Source: Desulfobacteraceae bacterium (GTDB lineage: Bacteria; Desulfobacterota; Desulfobacteria; Desulfobacterales; Desulfosalsimonadaceae). Taken from it: a stretch of DNA of 64,000 nt. The stretch lies in assembly GCA_011390465.1 (NCBI GenBank), contig JAABSH010000012.1:23695-87694 (forward strand), read 5' to 3'. Positions 8,430 through 16,938 of this stretch are shown in pieces. A program made the translations under genes and the position numbers. Under the pieces are notes generated by a model. The model was not told the DNA's origin, did not search any database, and was given only the letters and a program-made list of their open reading frames with translations. Every line of letters begins with the position of its first letter. The stretch's first letter is position 1.

Positions 8430-8547
8430 CAAAGTATAAAAGTTCAAATGCAAGGCGCGCAAATCCCCAGCAATGAGGCGTACTTGGCGTACGTTGAAGC
8501 AGCTGGGGATGCAGCGCAACAAAGAATTTGGACTTTTTACGAAGCCG
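8430..8547. repeat. Long imperfect hairpin element directly after the aldolase stop
   Basis: Left arm aaaagttcaaatgcaagg... (from 8438) pairs with right arm ...aagaatttggactttt (to 8537). Together they form a stem of roughly 35 bp with small bulges. The centre holds cgtac-ttg-gcgtacg. The element starts immediately after the fba TGA, reading the minus strand as CGGCTTCGTAAAAAGTCC. I recall similar GGCTTCGTAAAAAGTC hairpins as dispersed repeats in Desulfobacteraceae (from memory). It may also act as a transcript end or stabiliser. Confidence 0.75.
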
Positions 8548-9837
8548 TCAGTCGTCAAAATTACCTTCCGGCCCCTTGTCGCCGTCAATGGCCCCTGCTT
8601 TTTCCGCGATTTTTGCCGGGGTCCAGTCGTCCGGATTTTCAATACGGCCGGCTTTGGGGCCGGGATCATGGGAGCCCGCCTTGATAATCGCGTCAATGGC
8701 CAGATCCGCCGTATCCTGACTGTTGAACACATTCACCAGCAGGTTATAAACAAAATCTTCCACGCGTTTTGCCATGCGTTCCCGGATATCCGCGGGCTGA
8801 GACAGAAGCAGGTTTTCAAAAGGCAGATTGAGTTTTTTGAAATCCCCTTTTTTGAGTCCCCGCTCAGCCGCGTACGCGGTCATTTTTTTCCAGTTATCCT
8901 CGGACATGCCTTCGTTTTCAACTTTGATGAAATTGCCGTCATCATCCAGCTGGGCATTGCCGTAATCATTAACCGTCAACCCCCAGGAAATCATCTGAAG
9001 GGCCGTGGCCACGTTGGCTTTGGTGGTGCGGGTGCTGACAGCGATTTTGCGCAGGCGCTCGGAGCTGTTGCCCGAAGTGCCGTGCTGGGCCCCGGAAATA
9101 TGATAGGGGGCCAAGGCCTCATGAATTTTGGCGGTAAGTTCCACCTGGATGCCTTCGGCCCCGGCTTCAATGCCGTGGGTGGTGCCGTTGTTCAAGGCGA
9201 TCCAGTCCGGAAAAATGTCATGGGCGTTGAGCCCCTGAATCAGAAACAGGGCTTCTTCAACGGTGGAGAGGCCGTGTTTGCCTTTTATTTCACCAACTTC
9301 GGTTTCATAACCCGCCCAGTTGGGAATATACGAATTCAGGGTGAGATTGGCTTCGAGATTTTCCTTGTCCGGCAGATGGGAGGCGTCAATGGCAATGGAG
9401 GTCATGCCCGCGTCAAACATGGACGGAATTTCAGTTCTGGCGGTTTCAACGTCTTTGGGTCCTTTGATACCGTAATGGTCCGCGTGAATGGCCACGGGAA
9501 CGGTAATGGCGAACTGGTTGCACAGGTCATCCACCAGACGGGCAATATTCCAGTAATTGACCGCGCAATAGGCATTGGTGCCGCCTTCGGACTTGGCGAT
9601 TTCAATCATCAGGGTGGAATTGGCGCGCTGGGCCGCTTTTAACGCGCCCTGAATGACAAACAGATTTCTGCCGTTGGCAGCAATGGAAATGGCATTTCCT
9701 TTGGCCAGCATGGCCCGGTCAATGAATTTCCCGCTCACAATAAGGGCTCTGGAATGGGGAAAAAGGGATACAATATTGGGCGGTCTGCCGATTTCAAGGG
9801 CTTTTTCAAAAGATGCGTGTTTTTTGGATTCATTCAT
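8548..9837 (-). CDS. Class II fructose-bisphosphate aldolase family protein
   Basis: A 429-residue zinc aldolase of the class II family, predicted to cleave or form fructose 1,6-bisphosphate or a related ketose bisphosphate. Metal-binding HADHYG is in VPVAIHADHYGIKGP, and a second histidine motif is in SGAQHGTSGNSSERL. The GMTSIAIDASHLP stretch matches the FbaA/KbaY barrel. It is longer than the usual 300-360 residues because of a C-terminal extension ending in DDWTPAKIAEKAGAIDGDKGPEGNFDD. This long form occurs in several anaerobes, so substrate specificity (FBP or tagatose-BP) is open. It is downstream of the DUF2007 gene and may be co-transcribed with it. Confidence 0.88.
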   Translation of the reverse strand: MNESKKHASFEKALEIGRPPNIVSLFPHSRALIVSGKFIDRAMLAKGNAISIAANGRNLFVIQGALKAAQRANSTLMIEIAKSEGGTNAYCAVNYWNIARLVDDLCNQFAITVPVAIHADHYGIKGPKDVETARTEIPSMFDAGMTSIAIDASHLPDKENLEANLTLNSYIPNWAGYETEVGEIKGKHGLSTVEEALFLIQGLNAHDIFPDWIALNNGTTHGIEAGAEGIQVELTAKIHEALAPYHISGAQHGTSGNSSERLRKIAVSTRTTKANVATALQMISWGLTVNDYGNAQLDDDGNFIKVENEGMSEDNWKKMTAYAAERGLKKGDFKKLNLPFENLLLSQPADIRERMAKRVEDFVYNLLVNVFNSQDTADLAIDAIIKAGSHDPGPKAGRIENPDDWTPAKIAEKAGAIDGDKGPEGNFDD

Positions 9838-9893
9838 GGGGCACCCCTTTTCTGTGTATTTTATAAAAATTAAAGTAAAATAAAATCGGTATA

Positions 9894-10160
9894 TTATTCT
9901 AATGTGGGTTGCTGATCCGTATTTCGTATTTCATCAAGGATTTTTTGGATTGCTGTTTTCCGGCGCTGCGGCCCCTTGATTTCACCCCATCCTTTCTGAA
10001 GCTGATACAGACCGTCATAAGCGGTATCGTGATGGGAGATGATCTGGTGAGGGATTTCCTGTTCCGTTAAAATGGAGGAGATGAGCTGCGCTTCAATGGC
10101 ATTGTCGATCACATCAATGGTGACAAAAGACGCGTTATGAGCATTGCTTGTTTTCTCCAT
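9894..10160 (-). CDS. DUF2007-like small protein
   Basis: An 88-residue cytoplasmic protein. The opening FVTIDVIDNAIEAQLISSILTEQEIPHQI matches the ferredoxin-like DUF2007 (putative signal-transducing) pattern: a strand, a helix that begins with a conserved EAxLI, then IPxxI. The HHDTAYDGLYQLQKGWGEI segment is probably the second half of the fold. It starts with ATG at 10160 and is 56 bp upstream of the aldolase gene on the same strand. No catalytic residues are evident and the role is unknown. Confidence 0.7.
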   Translation of the reverse strand: MEKTSNAHNASFVTIDVIDNAIEAQLISSILTEQEIPHQIISHHDTAYDGLYQLQKGWGEIKGPQRRKTAIQKILDEIRNTDQQPTLE

Positions 10161-10508
10161 TTTATACCATCCAGCCGGTAGCAGGTTTTTATGTTTTTGG
10201 GTGTACGGCGCATGGTATTGCGCGCTCCGGTTTTCATTTTTTGCAGTTTACAGGTAAACTATAAATTTAATAAGAGAAAAGAGTCAAGGCAAAAGCAGTT
10301 GGACGGATTCTGAAACAAAGGTATTGTTTCCCCGGTCCAAGTCATATTAGACTGCCCTTGCTTTCCGGCGGTGGTTGAATATAGTGGCACCTGAATTTGC
10401 GCAATTATCCAGGTGGCAGCAACGCCGCAAACAAATTTCAGTTAATATGGTATGAAATTTGCTATATAGTAATTGCAATCAAACAACTCCTAAAAAAAAC
10501 AGACAAAA
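10161..10508. other. Divergent intergenic region before the gsp operon
   Basis: A 348-bp gap between the DUF2007 gene (minus) and gspE (plus), so it should hold promoters for both. A 7-bp palindrome AGTTTAC-AG-GTAAACT at 10245-10260 is a possible operator. No convincing -35/-10 pair or sigma-54 box was found by eye, and no ORF. Confidence 0.4.
10245..10260. promoter_or_regulatory. Palindrome AGTTTAC-AG-GTAAACT, possible operator
   Basis: Perfect 7-bp inverted repeat with 2-bp spacer, 85 bp upstream of the DUF2007 start and 249 bp upstream of gspE. The size and symmetry suit a dimeric regulator; nothing identifies which. Confidence 0.4.
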
Positions 10509-12026
10509 ATGGAAATTTTAGCTTCAACCGATTATCCCGCAGAACCCGTGGTGCTTGAAAAACTCTCTGCCAAGTTTATGAAGCAGTCCAGATTTGTGCC
10601 CCTGTCCATGGATGGCCGAACCCTGTGTATTGCCATGGTGGATCCGAATGATTTCTGGACCATTGATGCATTAAAGCAGGGGCTTGGGGTGGATGTGGAA
10701 GTTGCCGCCGGAAATGAAGCAGATGTGATCGAAGCAGTGGAACGGCTGTACGGCGCCGGCACCCAGTCCCTTGAAACCATCATAGAGGAAGCGGGCCGGG
10801 ATATTTTTGAGATTTCAGGCACCGGCAAGGAGGATGTGGCCCAGCTGCGGGATCTGGCGTCTGAAGCGCCCATCATCCGGCTGGTAAACCGGATTATTTT
10901 AAAAGCCATTGAGTTTCGGGCCAGTGACATCCATTTTGAGCCGTTTGAAGACCAGTTCAAGGTCCGGTTCCGGGTGGACGGGGTGCTTCATGAAATTGAA
11001 TCTCCACCCAAACGGCTCCAGGCCGCCATTATTTCCAGAATTAAAATCATGGCGGATCTGGACATTGCCGAACGCCGCCTGCCCCAGGACGGCCGCATCA
11101 AACTCAAAATTGCGTCCCGGGACGTTGATTTCCGGATTTCCACCATTCCCACCCTGTTTGGGGAAAGTCTGGTTATGCGCGTGCTGGACCGGGACATGCT
11201 GATTCTGGATCTTGAAAAGATCGGATTCCCGCGCCGTCTGCTGGAGCGGTATATGACCCTGATTCATCAGCCCTACGGCATGATTCTGGTGACCGGTCCC
11301 ACGGGCAGCGGCAAGACCTCCACCCTGTATACGTCTCTTGCCAAAATCAATGCGCCGGAAAATAAAATTATTACGCTGGAAGACCCGGTGGAATATTATC
11401 TTTCCGGGGTGAACCAGATTCAGGTGAACCGCAAAATCGGCATGACGTTTGCCAGCGGTTTGCGGGCCATTGTACGGCAGGACCCGGATATTATTCTGGT
11501 AGGGGAAATCCGGGACCGCGAAACCGCGGAAATCGCCATCCAGTCGGCCCTTACCGGGCATCTGCTCTTTTCCACCCTGCATACCAATGACGCGGTGGGC
11601 GCCATCAGCCGGCTTTTGGACATGGGAGTGGAAGGCTTTCTTTTGAGTTCCACCCTGCTGGGAGTTCTGGCCCAGCGGCTGGTGCGGGTGATCTGCGAGA
11701 ACTGCAAACAGCCGGTGGCGCCGGATGAAAAGCATCTGAGCGCAATGGGGCTTTCGGAAAAGGATATTGAAGGGGTCACTTTTTACAGCGGCAAAGGGTG
11801 CGAAAGCTGTCGCCACACCGGGTTTTCCGGCCGGACCGCGCTTTTTGAATATCTTGCCATTGACGCGGACATTCGCAATGAAATTTCCAAAAAATCCGAT
11901 TCGGAAACAATTAAAAAAATTGCCCTGGAAAAAGGGCTTAAAACCCTGCGCCAGAACGGGTGGGAAAAAATAAAAGACGGGGTGACCACCTTGTCCGAAG
12001 TTCTGCGGGTGACATTAGAGAAATAA
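10509..12026 (+). CDS. gspE: Type II secretion ATPase GspE
   Basis: Cytoplasmic hexameric ATPase that powers pseudopilus assembly. The 505-residue protein has an N-terminal N2-like domain to about residue 100. The catalytic domain follows, with Walker A GPTGSGKTSTLY (about 262-273), the Asp box ITLEDPVEYY, Walker B RQDPDIILVGEIRDRETAEIA and the His box LLFSTLHTNDA. The CM zinc element is present as CENCKQ (about 396) and CESCRHTG (about 431), typical of GspE rather than PilT. Only this first gene has a long upstream gap, so the operon promoter should lie in 10161-10508. It is followed by gspF after a single base. Confidence 0.96.
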   Translation: MEILASTDYPAEPVVLEKLSAKFMKQSRFVPLSMDGRTLCIAMVDPNDFWTIDALKQGLGVDVEVAAGNEADVIEAVERLYGAGTQSLETIIEEAGRDIFEISGTGKEDVAQLRDLASEAPIIRLVNRIILKAIEFRASDIHFEPFEDQFKVRFRVDGVLHEIESPPKRLQAAIISRIKIMADLDIAERRLPQDGRIKLKIASRDVDFRISTIPTLFGESLVMRVLDRDMLILDLEKIGFPRRLLERYMTLIHQPYGMILVTGPTGSGKTSTLYTSLAKINAPENKIITLEDPVEYYLSGVNQIQVNRKIGMTFASGLRAIVRQDPDIILVGEIRDRETAEIAIQSALTGHLLFSTLHTNDAVGAISRLLDMGVEGFLLSSTLLGVLAQRLVRVICENCKQPVAPDEKHLSAMGLSEKDIEGVTFYSGKGCESCRHTGFSGRTALFEYLAIDADIRNEISKKSDSETIKKIALEKGLKTLRQNGWEKIKDGVTTLSEVLRVTLEK

Positions 12027-12027
12027 T

Positions 12028-13257
12028 ATGCCGGTATTTTCCTATAAAGCCAGTGACGCGTCTGGCAACGTGGTAACAGGGGCCCTTGAGGCGGCCGAAG
12101 AAAAGGATGCCGCAGTTAAACTCCAGGCCATGGATTACATTCCTATCCGGATTCAGGCTGATAGCGGCAGAAGCAGGGGGGTATCGCTGAACCGCTCGAT
12201 TGATATTTCCGCCCTGTTCCAGCGGGTGACAACAAAAGACGTGATGATGTTCACCCTGGATTTGCACGCGCTTCTGCATGCGGGCCTGCCTGTGGACAAG
12301 GCGCTGTCGCTTTTGATCAACGTGGCGGAAAAAGCAAAATTTAAAACGGTCATTGCCGGTATATTGAAAAATGTGCAGTCCGGGAATTCTCTTTCCGAGG
12401 CCCTGGCAAAATACCCGAAAATTTTTCCCACGCTTTATATTAATATGGTGAAAGCCGGGGAAACCGGCGGGGTGCTGCCCGCCGTGCTGGAGCGGCTGGG
12501 CAGTTTTCTGGAAAATTCACAGGACTTGAAAGATTATATCACGTCTGCCATGGTGTATCCCCTGTTTCTGGTGTTTGTGGGCGGGATTTCCATTGTGGTC
12601 ATGCTGGCTTTTGTGGTGCCCCGGTTTGCCATTATTTTTGAGGATATGGGGCAGGCAATGCCCGCGTCGACCCAGATGCTGCTGGGAATCAGCCACGGGA
12701 TCAGGAATTACTGGTGGCTGATTTTACTGGTAATCGGCGGCATCGTTTATATTGTGAAAAGATATGTGCGCACGCCGGATGGCCGGTTGCGGACGGATCG
12801 CGCCAAGGTTGCCGCGCCGGTGGTAGGGAATCTGGTAAAATCCGTGGAAGCGGCCCGTTTTACCCGGACCCTGGGCACGCTGATGAACAGCGGGGTGCCC
12901 ATTCTCCAGGCCCTGCGGCTGGTACAGGAAATTATAACCAACCACATGATCGCAAATGAATTGGAAAAGGTCTATCACCGGGTCAAGGAAGGGGACAATC
13001 TGTCCGGCCCCCTTGCGCAGGCGGATGTGTTCCCGCCCCTGGCCGTGCAGATGATTTCCGTGGGAGAGGAAACCGGCAAGCTGGACCAGATGCTCTTGCG
13101 GGTGGCGGAAAATTATGAAAAAACCGTGCGCAACATGATCAAGCGGTTTGTCAATCTCCTGGAGCCGGTAATGATTCTGGCCATGGGGCTGATGGTGGGC
13201 TTTATCGTGATTTCCATGCTCATGGCCGTGTTCAGCATGAACGAGGTTCCGTTTTGA
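12028..13257 (+). CDS. gspF: Type II secretion inner-membrane platform protein GspF
   Basis: Polytopic platform protein that couples the GspE ATPase to pseudopilin insertion. The 409-residue sequence starts MPVFSYKASDASGNVVTGALEA and has two T2SSF repeats. The first is around MFTLDLHALLHAGLPVDKALSLL and the second around FTRTLGTLMNSGVPILQALRLV, each followed by a membrane helix. The SVGEETGKLDQML motif and the C-terminal helix EPVMILAMGLMVGFIVISML are characteristic. It is immediately downstream of gspE. Confidence 0.96.
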   Translation: MPVFSYKASDASGNVVTGALEAAEEKDAAVKLQAMDYIPIRIQADSGRSRGVSLNRSIDISALFQRVTTKDVMMFTLDLHALLHAGLPVDKALSLLINVAEKAKFKTVIAGILKNVQSGNSLSEALAKYPKIFPTLYINMVKAGETGGVLPAVLERLGSFLENSQDLKDYITSAMVYPLFLVFVGGISIVVMLAFVVPRFAIIFEDMGQAMPASTQMLLGISHGIRNYWWLILLVIGGIVYIVKRYVRTPDGRLRTDRAKVAAPVVGNLVKSVEAARFTRTLGTLMNSGVPILQALRLVQEIITNHMIANELEKVYHRVKEGDNLSGPLAQADVFPPLAVQMISVGEETGKLDQMLLRVAENYEKTVRNMIKRFVNLLEPVMILAMGLMVGFIVISMLMAVFSMNEVPF

Positions 13258-13285
13258 TGGCTGCGGAAAACAGCTGTGCTGGGCA

Positions 13286-13325
13286 ATTCCAATCGAAATC
13301 AAAATCGTTATCGAAATCTGATTTT
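13286..13325. repeat. Degenerate GATNNN hexamer array before gspG
   Basis: On the minus strand this reads GATTTC GATAAC GATTTT GATTTC GATTGG, the same GATNNN six-base periodicity as the array at 5206-5248. It lies in the 121-bp gspF-gspG gap. Confidence 0.6.
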
Positions 13326-13378
13326 TTACGGTTTTGTATATTGAAACTATATATAAGGATAAAGGAGTATCAGGGATA

Positions 13379-13825
13379 ATGCATCGTCATCTCAGAGACA
13401 GAGACAGAGACAGAGACAGAGGGTTTACTTTAATTGAGTTGTTAATCGTAATGATTATTCTGGGGCTCCTGGCAGCCCTGGTGGGACCGCGGATGTTCGG
13501 CAAGGTGGGAAAATCCCAGCAGAAAGCGGCCAAATCCCAGATATCGCTTTTTGAAACCGCCATTGATACTTACCGGCTGGATGTGGGACGCTTCCCAACG
13601 GCCCAGCAAGGACTGTCCGCGCTCCGGGAAAAGCCTGATGACGCGGATAACTGGGACGGGCCGTACTTGTCCAAGGAATTGCCCTTGGATCCCTGGGGAG
13701 AGCCTTATGTATATAAATATCCGTCCGAGCACAGCGATTATGAAATCATTTCCTATGGCGCGGACAAACAGCCCGGCGGGGACGGGGATGATGCGGATAT
13801 ATACAGCTGGAAAAGCCTTGAGTGA
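13379..13825 (+). CDS. gspG: Major pseudopilin GspG
   Basis: The major subunit of the type II pseudopilus. The class III signal is cut at G^FTLIELLIVMIILGLL. The globular domain holds the GspG hallmarks DTYRLDVGRFPTAQQGLSAL, WDGPYLSKELPLDPWGEPYVYKYP and DIYSWKSLE, including the calcium-site region. I start at ATG 13379 (AAAGGAG 11 bases upstream), giving 148 aa. The leader is unusual: MHRHLRDRDRDRDRG, written by five near-perfect CAGAGA hexamers. The stop overlaps the gspH start. Confidence 0.95.
   Translation: MHRHLRDRDRDRDRGFTLIELLIVMIILGLLAALVGPRMFGKVGKSQQKAAKSQISLFETAIDTYRLDVGRFPTAQQGLSALREKPDDADNWDGPYLSKELPLDPWGEPYVYKYPSEHSDYEIISYGADKQPGGDGDDADIYSWKSLE
13393..13422 (+). repeat. CAGAGA hexanucleotide microsatellite in the gspG leader
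   Basis: Five tandem copies of CAGAGA (the last is CAGAGG) encode the RD dipeptide repeat in the prepilin leader just before the Gly-Phe cleavage site. Copy-number change would keep the frame and only change leader length and charge. Confidence 0.9.
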
Positions 13826-14328
13826 TGAAAAACGGGTTTACCCTGATTGAACTGCTGGTGGTGCTGGTGATTATATCGCTGGTGTCGGCTTTTGTGGCAC
13901 CGCGGTTTATTTCGCCCATGGGTAATCTGCAGCTGAAAACCGCGTCCAAAAAAATTGCCGGTGCCATGCGGTACAGCCGGAGTCTGGCGGTGGCTGAAAA
14001 ACAGGCCCGCGTATGTGTGTTTGATTTTGACATTCAGCAATTGTCCATATTTGCGGGCATCATGCCGGACAACGGAGATGCGGCGGCAGAAGGTTCAGGC
14101 ACACCTCCGGAAATCCGATATGATCTGCCGGAAAAGGTTTTTTTAAAAAAAGCCATGACCGGAGATGCAGTGTTTGAAAACGGAAAATTCCGGGTGATTT
14201 TTTTTGCCAATGGCAGCGCCAGCGGCGGTGAGATTGTGCTTACCAATGACCGGGACCGGTCCGCGACGATTCGCATTGATTTTATCACCGGCATGGTGTC
14301 TCTGCCGGCAGCGGAAGCGGCCGGGTGA
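13825..14328 (+). CDS. gspH: Minor pseudopilin GspH
   Basis: Minor pseudopilin with prepilin signal MKNG^FTLIELLVVLVIISLVSA and a GspH-type beta domain (KTASKKIAGAMRYSRSLAVAEKQ, then short strands ending in DFITGMVSL). I start at ATG 13825, which overlaps the gspG TGA; the ORF track begins one codon earlier at GTG. The protein is 167 aa. It is followed by a 337-bp gap before gspI, the only large break within the gsp operon. Confidence 0.9.
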   Translation: MKNGFTLIELLVVLVIISLVSAFVAPRFISPMGNLQLKTASKKIAGAMRYSRSLAVAEKQARVCVFDFDIQQLSIFAGIMPDNGDAAAEGSGTPPEIRYDLPEKVFLKKAMTGDAVFENGKFRVIFFANGSASGGEIVLTNDRDRSATIRIDFITGMVSLPAAEAAG

Positions 14329-14665
14329 AAAGCGCGGGATCAGGATAAAGGTATTACCAAGGGAGACTGAATTTTTTAATGCACGGTTTTTGATTCTCTG
14401 ATCATAGACTGCAGGCTGAAGGAATTTAGGCTGAAGAACCAAAGGATTTGATTCTTTTTTATTCCTTCCCTTGAGTCTTTAGCCTATTGATAAATATTTG
14501 TATTTTAAAATTTTCCCGGCCTCCAACACAAATTTTCCCGCAGAGACGCAGAGTCGCTGAGATTTTACTCTGCGAGCTCTGCGTCTCTGCGGGGAATAAT
14601 GGTTTTTGAACCGAATTGAGTTAAAAGCGTTCCATTGCGGTCATTTTAGGTAAGTAGCAGTTTTT
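14329..14665. other. Gap between gspH and gspI containing a hairpin repeat
   Basis: 337 bp with no supported gene. It holds the 17-bp CGCAGAG-type hairpin at 14537-14593 and AT-rich flanks. A frame with a ribosome-binding site is not seen. The gap may be an insertion of repeat DNA into an otherwise tightly packed operon. Confidence 0.5.
14537..14593. repeat. CGCAGAG-type hairpin repeat
   Basis: Perfect 17-bp inverted repeat cccgcagagacgcagag / ctctgcgtctctgcggg with a 23-base loop that itself contains gctgag and ctctgcg echoes. It is related to the CACAGAG hairpins at 329-359 and 27887-27950. It sits inside the gsp operon. Confidence 0.85.
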
Positions 14666-15139
14666 ATGAGATTTTTTTTATTTCAGCCGAAAAATTTAAT
14701 TTCCCCGGAAAAAGGGTTTACCCTCATCGAAACCCTGGTCGCCATTATGATTCTGAGCATTTCCCTGGTGGTGATCATGCAGCTTTTTTCCGGTGGGCTC
14801 AAGGCCGGCAAGATCTCAGATGATTATTTACATGGCATATTTCATGCAAGAGAGAAGATGGAAGAATTGCTGATATCCGATGATCTGCTTCCCGGCAATT
14901 ACAGCGGCACATTTGAAGACGGCTATCAGTGGGCGGCAGCGGTTGATATTGTTGAAAATCCGGTGGAAACCGAAGAACAGGCGGAAATTTCAGAAAAAAT
15001 GCCGGTGGTGCTTCTGCAGATTGATTTGGCGATCACCTGGACGACCGGCCTCCGGGAAAAGCATTACCGGCTTTCCACCACACAGCTCATTGACAAAAAA
15101 TTGGTTTCAGAAGATCCCCAGGACAACAGAAATTCATGA
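14666..15139 (+). CDS. gspI: Minor pseudopilin GspI
   Basis: Minor pseudopilin with a long leader ending EKG^FTLIETLVAIMILSISLVVIMQLFSGGLKAG. The Leu-Val-Ala-Ile-Met-Ile-Leu-Ser pattern and the following HAREKMEELL are characteristic of GspI/PilV-type tip-complex subunits. The protein is 157 aa, slightly longer than classical GspI. The ATG has only a weak ribosome-binding site. Its TGA overlaps the gspJ ATG, so translation is coupled onward. Confidence 0.85.
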   Translation: MRFFLFQPKNLISPEKGFTLIETLVAIMILSISLVVIMQLFSGGLKAGKISDDYLHGIFHAREKMEELLISDDLLPGNYSGTFEDGYQWAAAVDIVENPVETEEQAEISEKMPVVLLQIDLAITWTTGLREKHYRLSTTQLIDKKLVSEDPQDNRNS

Positions 15140-15795
15140 GACCGGCCCGGAACAGCAGGGGATTTACCCTGATTGAGCTGTTGATCTCCATGACCATTAC
15201 GGGAATGATTCTGGTGGTCATCATGGGGGCTTTTCGTATTGGCATCCGGGCATGGGAAAAAGGAGAACAGGACATTGAACAGTCCCAGCGTCAGCAGATC
15301 GTGCTTTCCCTGCTGAAACGCCAGCTGGCATCGGCCTGCCTGCATCCTGTTCCCATAGAAGACGACGATCCGTTTGTTTTTTCCGGGGACGGTCAAACTG
15401 TGGATTTTATTTCCAGCATGCCGGTGGTGCCGGGGCCGGATACCGGCCGGGTGCGGGCCACCTACCGGGTGCGCCGGGAGCGGAGTCCGGAGCGTGGTAG
15501 CGATGTATATGTCCTGGAAATCGCGGAACGGGGATTTCTCTCCGGCGGCCTTGGTCAGCCAATCGACGAATTGGATGAGGACCGGATTTACACGCTGATA
15601 CCCCATGCGCACGCGGTAAAATTTGAGTTTTTGACGCCGGCTTCAGAAGAATCGCCCGGCGAGTGGCAGCCGGAATGGGAAAACAATCCGGCCACGGGGC
15701 TGCCGGCAGCCGTAAAGTGTGTTCTTCAGATGGATGAAAGCGCTGCACCGGTTACCATGATTGCGCGGATTTTTTCCCGGGAGGATGTATTATAG
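15136..15795 (+). CDS. gspJ: Minor pseudopilin GspJ
   Basis: Minor pseudopilin with leader MRPARNSRG^FTLIELLISMTITGMILVVIMGAFRIG and a beta-rich C-terminal domain. The pattern GAFRIGIRAWEKGEQDIEQSQRQQIVLSLLKRQLASA matches GspJ, where the N-terminal helix continues into Arg-rich turns. The protein is 219 aa. It overlaps gspI by four bases and precedes gspK by three. Confidence 0.88.
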   Translation: MRPARNSRGFTLIELLISMTITGMILVVIMGAFRIGIRAWEKGEQDIEQSQRQQIVLSLLKRQLASACLHPVPIEDDDPFVFSGDGQTVDFISSMPVVPGPDTGRVRATYRVRRERSPERGSDVYVLEIAERGFLSGGLGQPIDELDEDRIYTLIPHAHAVKFEFLTPASEESPGEWQPEWENNPATGLPAAVKCVLQMDESAAPVTMIARIFSREDVL

Positions 15796-15798
15796 CTG

Positions 15799-16872
15799 AT
15801 GATGTTGTGCGGCAACAAAAAAGGCGTGGTCCTGCTGATGGTGCTGTGGGTATTGATGCTGCTGACGGTGATTGTCGGTGAATTCTGTTACGCCATGCGG
15901 ACCCGGGTGAATATTACCCGGAATTTCAAGGAATCCACGGAAGCTTATTACATTGCCGTGGCCGGTCTGAACAAGGCCATTGAGCAGATGATCCGGCAGG
16001 AGATCGTTCCGCCCAAACGGGTTTCGGTCGACCCCAAAACCGGTGAACCGCTTGAGGGAGTGGAAGAAACGCCGGTCTGGCGCACCGGCACGGACCTGCC
16101 GCCCATGGATTTCGGCGGCGGCACCTTTAGGGTCCGTATGCGCAATGAAAGCGGCCGGGTGAATATCAATCAGGCCAATGACGTCATGCTGAAAACCCTT
16201 TTGGAAGGATTTGATCTGGACCCGTCAGAAAAGAGCGTGATCGTGGATTCGATCCAGGACTGGCGGGATACGGACCGGAATCACCGGTTAAACGGGGCGG
16301 AAGATGATTATTATCAGTCTCTTGACACTCCCTATGCGTGCAAGGACGCTCCCTTTGACACCCCGGAGGAACTGTTTTTTGTCCGGGGGATAACCCGTGA
16401 AATCTACAACCGCTTGAAAGACCGGGTGACGGTGTTCCCCAAAGAATCAACATTGGCGGAAAAAACCCTGGGTAGCCGGTCCCGGCAAAAGAATAAGAAA
16501 AAAGGGTTTAATTTTGATCAGTTGAATGTAAATTCGCTGTCTGCTGCCATGTGGGCGGCGCTTCCCGGGATGACCGAAGATCTGGCCGCAGATATTATGG
16601 CGTTTCGGGCGGAGCAGGATTTTCAATCTTTGACTGAAGTCCAGGATATTATCGGCATGGAAGTTTTCCGGGGGTTTGCCCGGCATCTGACCCTGGAAAC
16701 CATTCCCTATTACACCATCAGTGTGGCAGGGAATGTTGCCGGCACCCTGACCATGGACGGGGTCACTGCGGTGGTCCGGTTGGATCGGCAGCATCAGGAA
16801 AATTTTCAGATTGTGGAGTGGATTGACGCAGCGGAACACCGGCCGGGGCAAATTCATGGGCCGGCGTTATGA
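15799..16872 (+). CDS. gspK: Minor pseudopilin / tip protein GspK
   Basis: GspK caps the pseudopilus with GspI and GspJ. It starts MMLCGNKKGVVLLMVLWVLMLLTVIVGEF, the GspK type of prepilin signal that lacks the usual Phe-Thr-Leu-Ile-Glu. SVIVDSIQDWRDTDRNHRLNGAEDDYYQSL and PFDTPEELFFVRGITREIYNRL are signature sequences of the alpha domain and metal-binding loop. The protein is 357 aa. A helix-hairpin-helix-like stretch (LNVNSLSAAMWAALPGM) lies near residue 250. Confidence 0.93.
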   Translation: MMLCGNKKGVVLLMVLWVLMLLTVIVGEFCYAMRTRVNITRNFKESTEAYYIAVAGLNKAIEQMIRQEIVPPKRVSVDPKTGEPLEGVEETPVWRTGTDLPPMDFGGGTFRVRMRNESGRVNINQANDVMLKTLLEGFDLDPSEKSVIVDSIQDWRDTDRNHRLNGAEDDYYQSLDTPYACKDAPFDTPEELFFVRGITREIYNRLKDRVTVFPKESTLAEKTLGSRSRQKNKKKGFNFDQLNVNSLSAAMWAALPGMTEDLAADIMAFRAEQDFQSLTEVQDIIGMEVFRGFARHLTLETIPYYTISVAGNVAGTLTMDGVTAVVRLDRQHQENFQIVEWIDAAEHRPGQIHGPAL

Positions 16873-16938
16873 TTTTATGCCGGTTTGCGGATTTCAGTGC
16901 ATTATTAAACACAGCCAGCGGTTGAGAGGATAAAACTT

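Noticed and set aside
8473-9642. 389-aa plus-strand ORF opposite the aldolase gene
   Set aside because: It is an antisense shadow of the class II aldolase, whose motifs are unambiguous on the minus strand; its start lies within the hairpin repeat.
10899-11816. 305-aa minus-strand ORF opposite gspE
   Set aside because: Antisense shadow of a conserved ATPase gene with no recognisable domain or start site.
13286-13420. CRISPR array
   Set aside because: Repeat units are six bases and contiguous, without spacers; no cas genes in the window.
13393-13422. Phase-variable frameshifting repeat in gspG
   Set aside because: The unit is six bases, so copy changes keep the frame; classic on/off phase variation is not possible.
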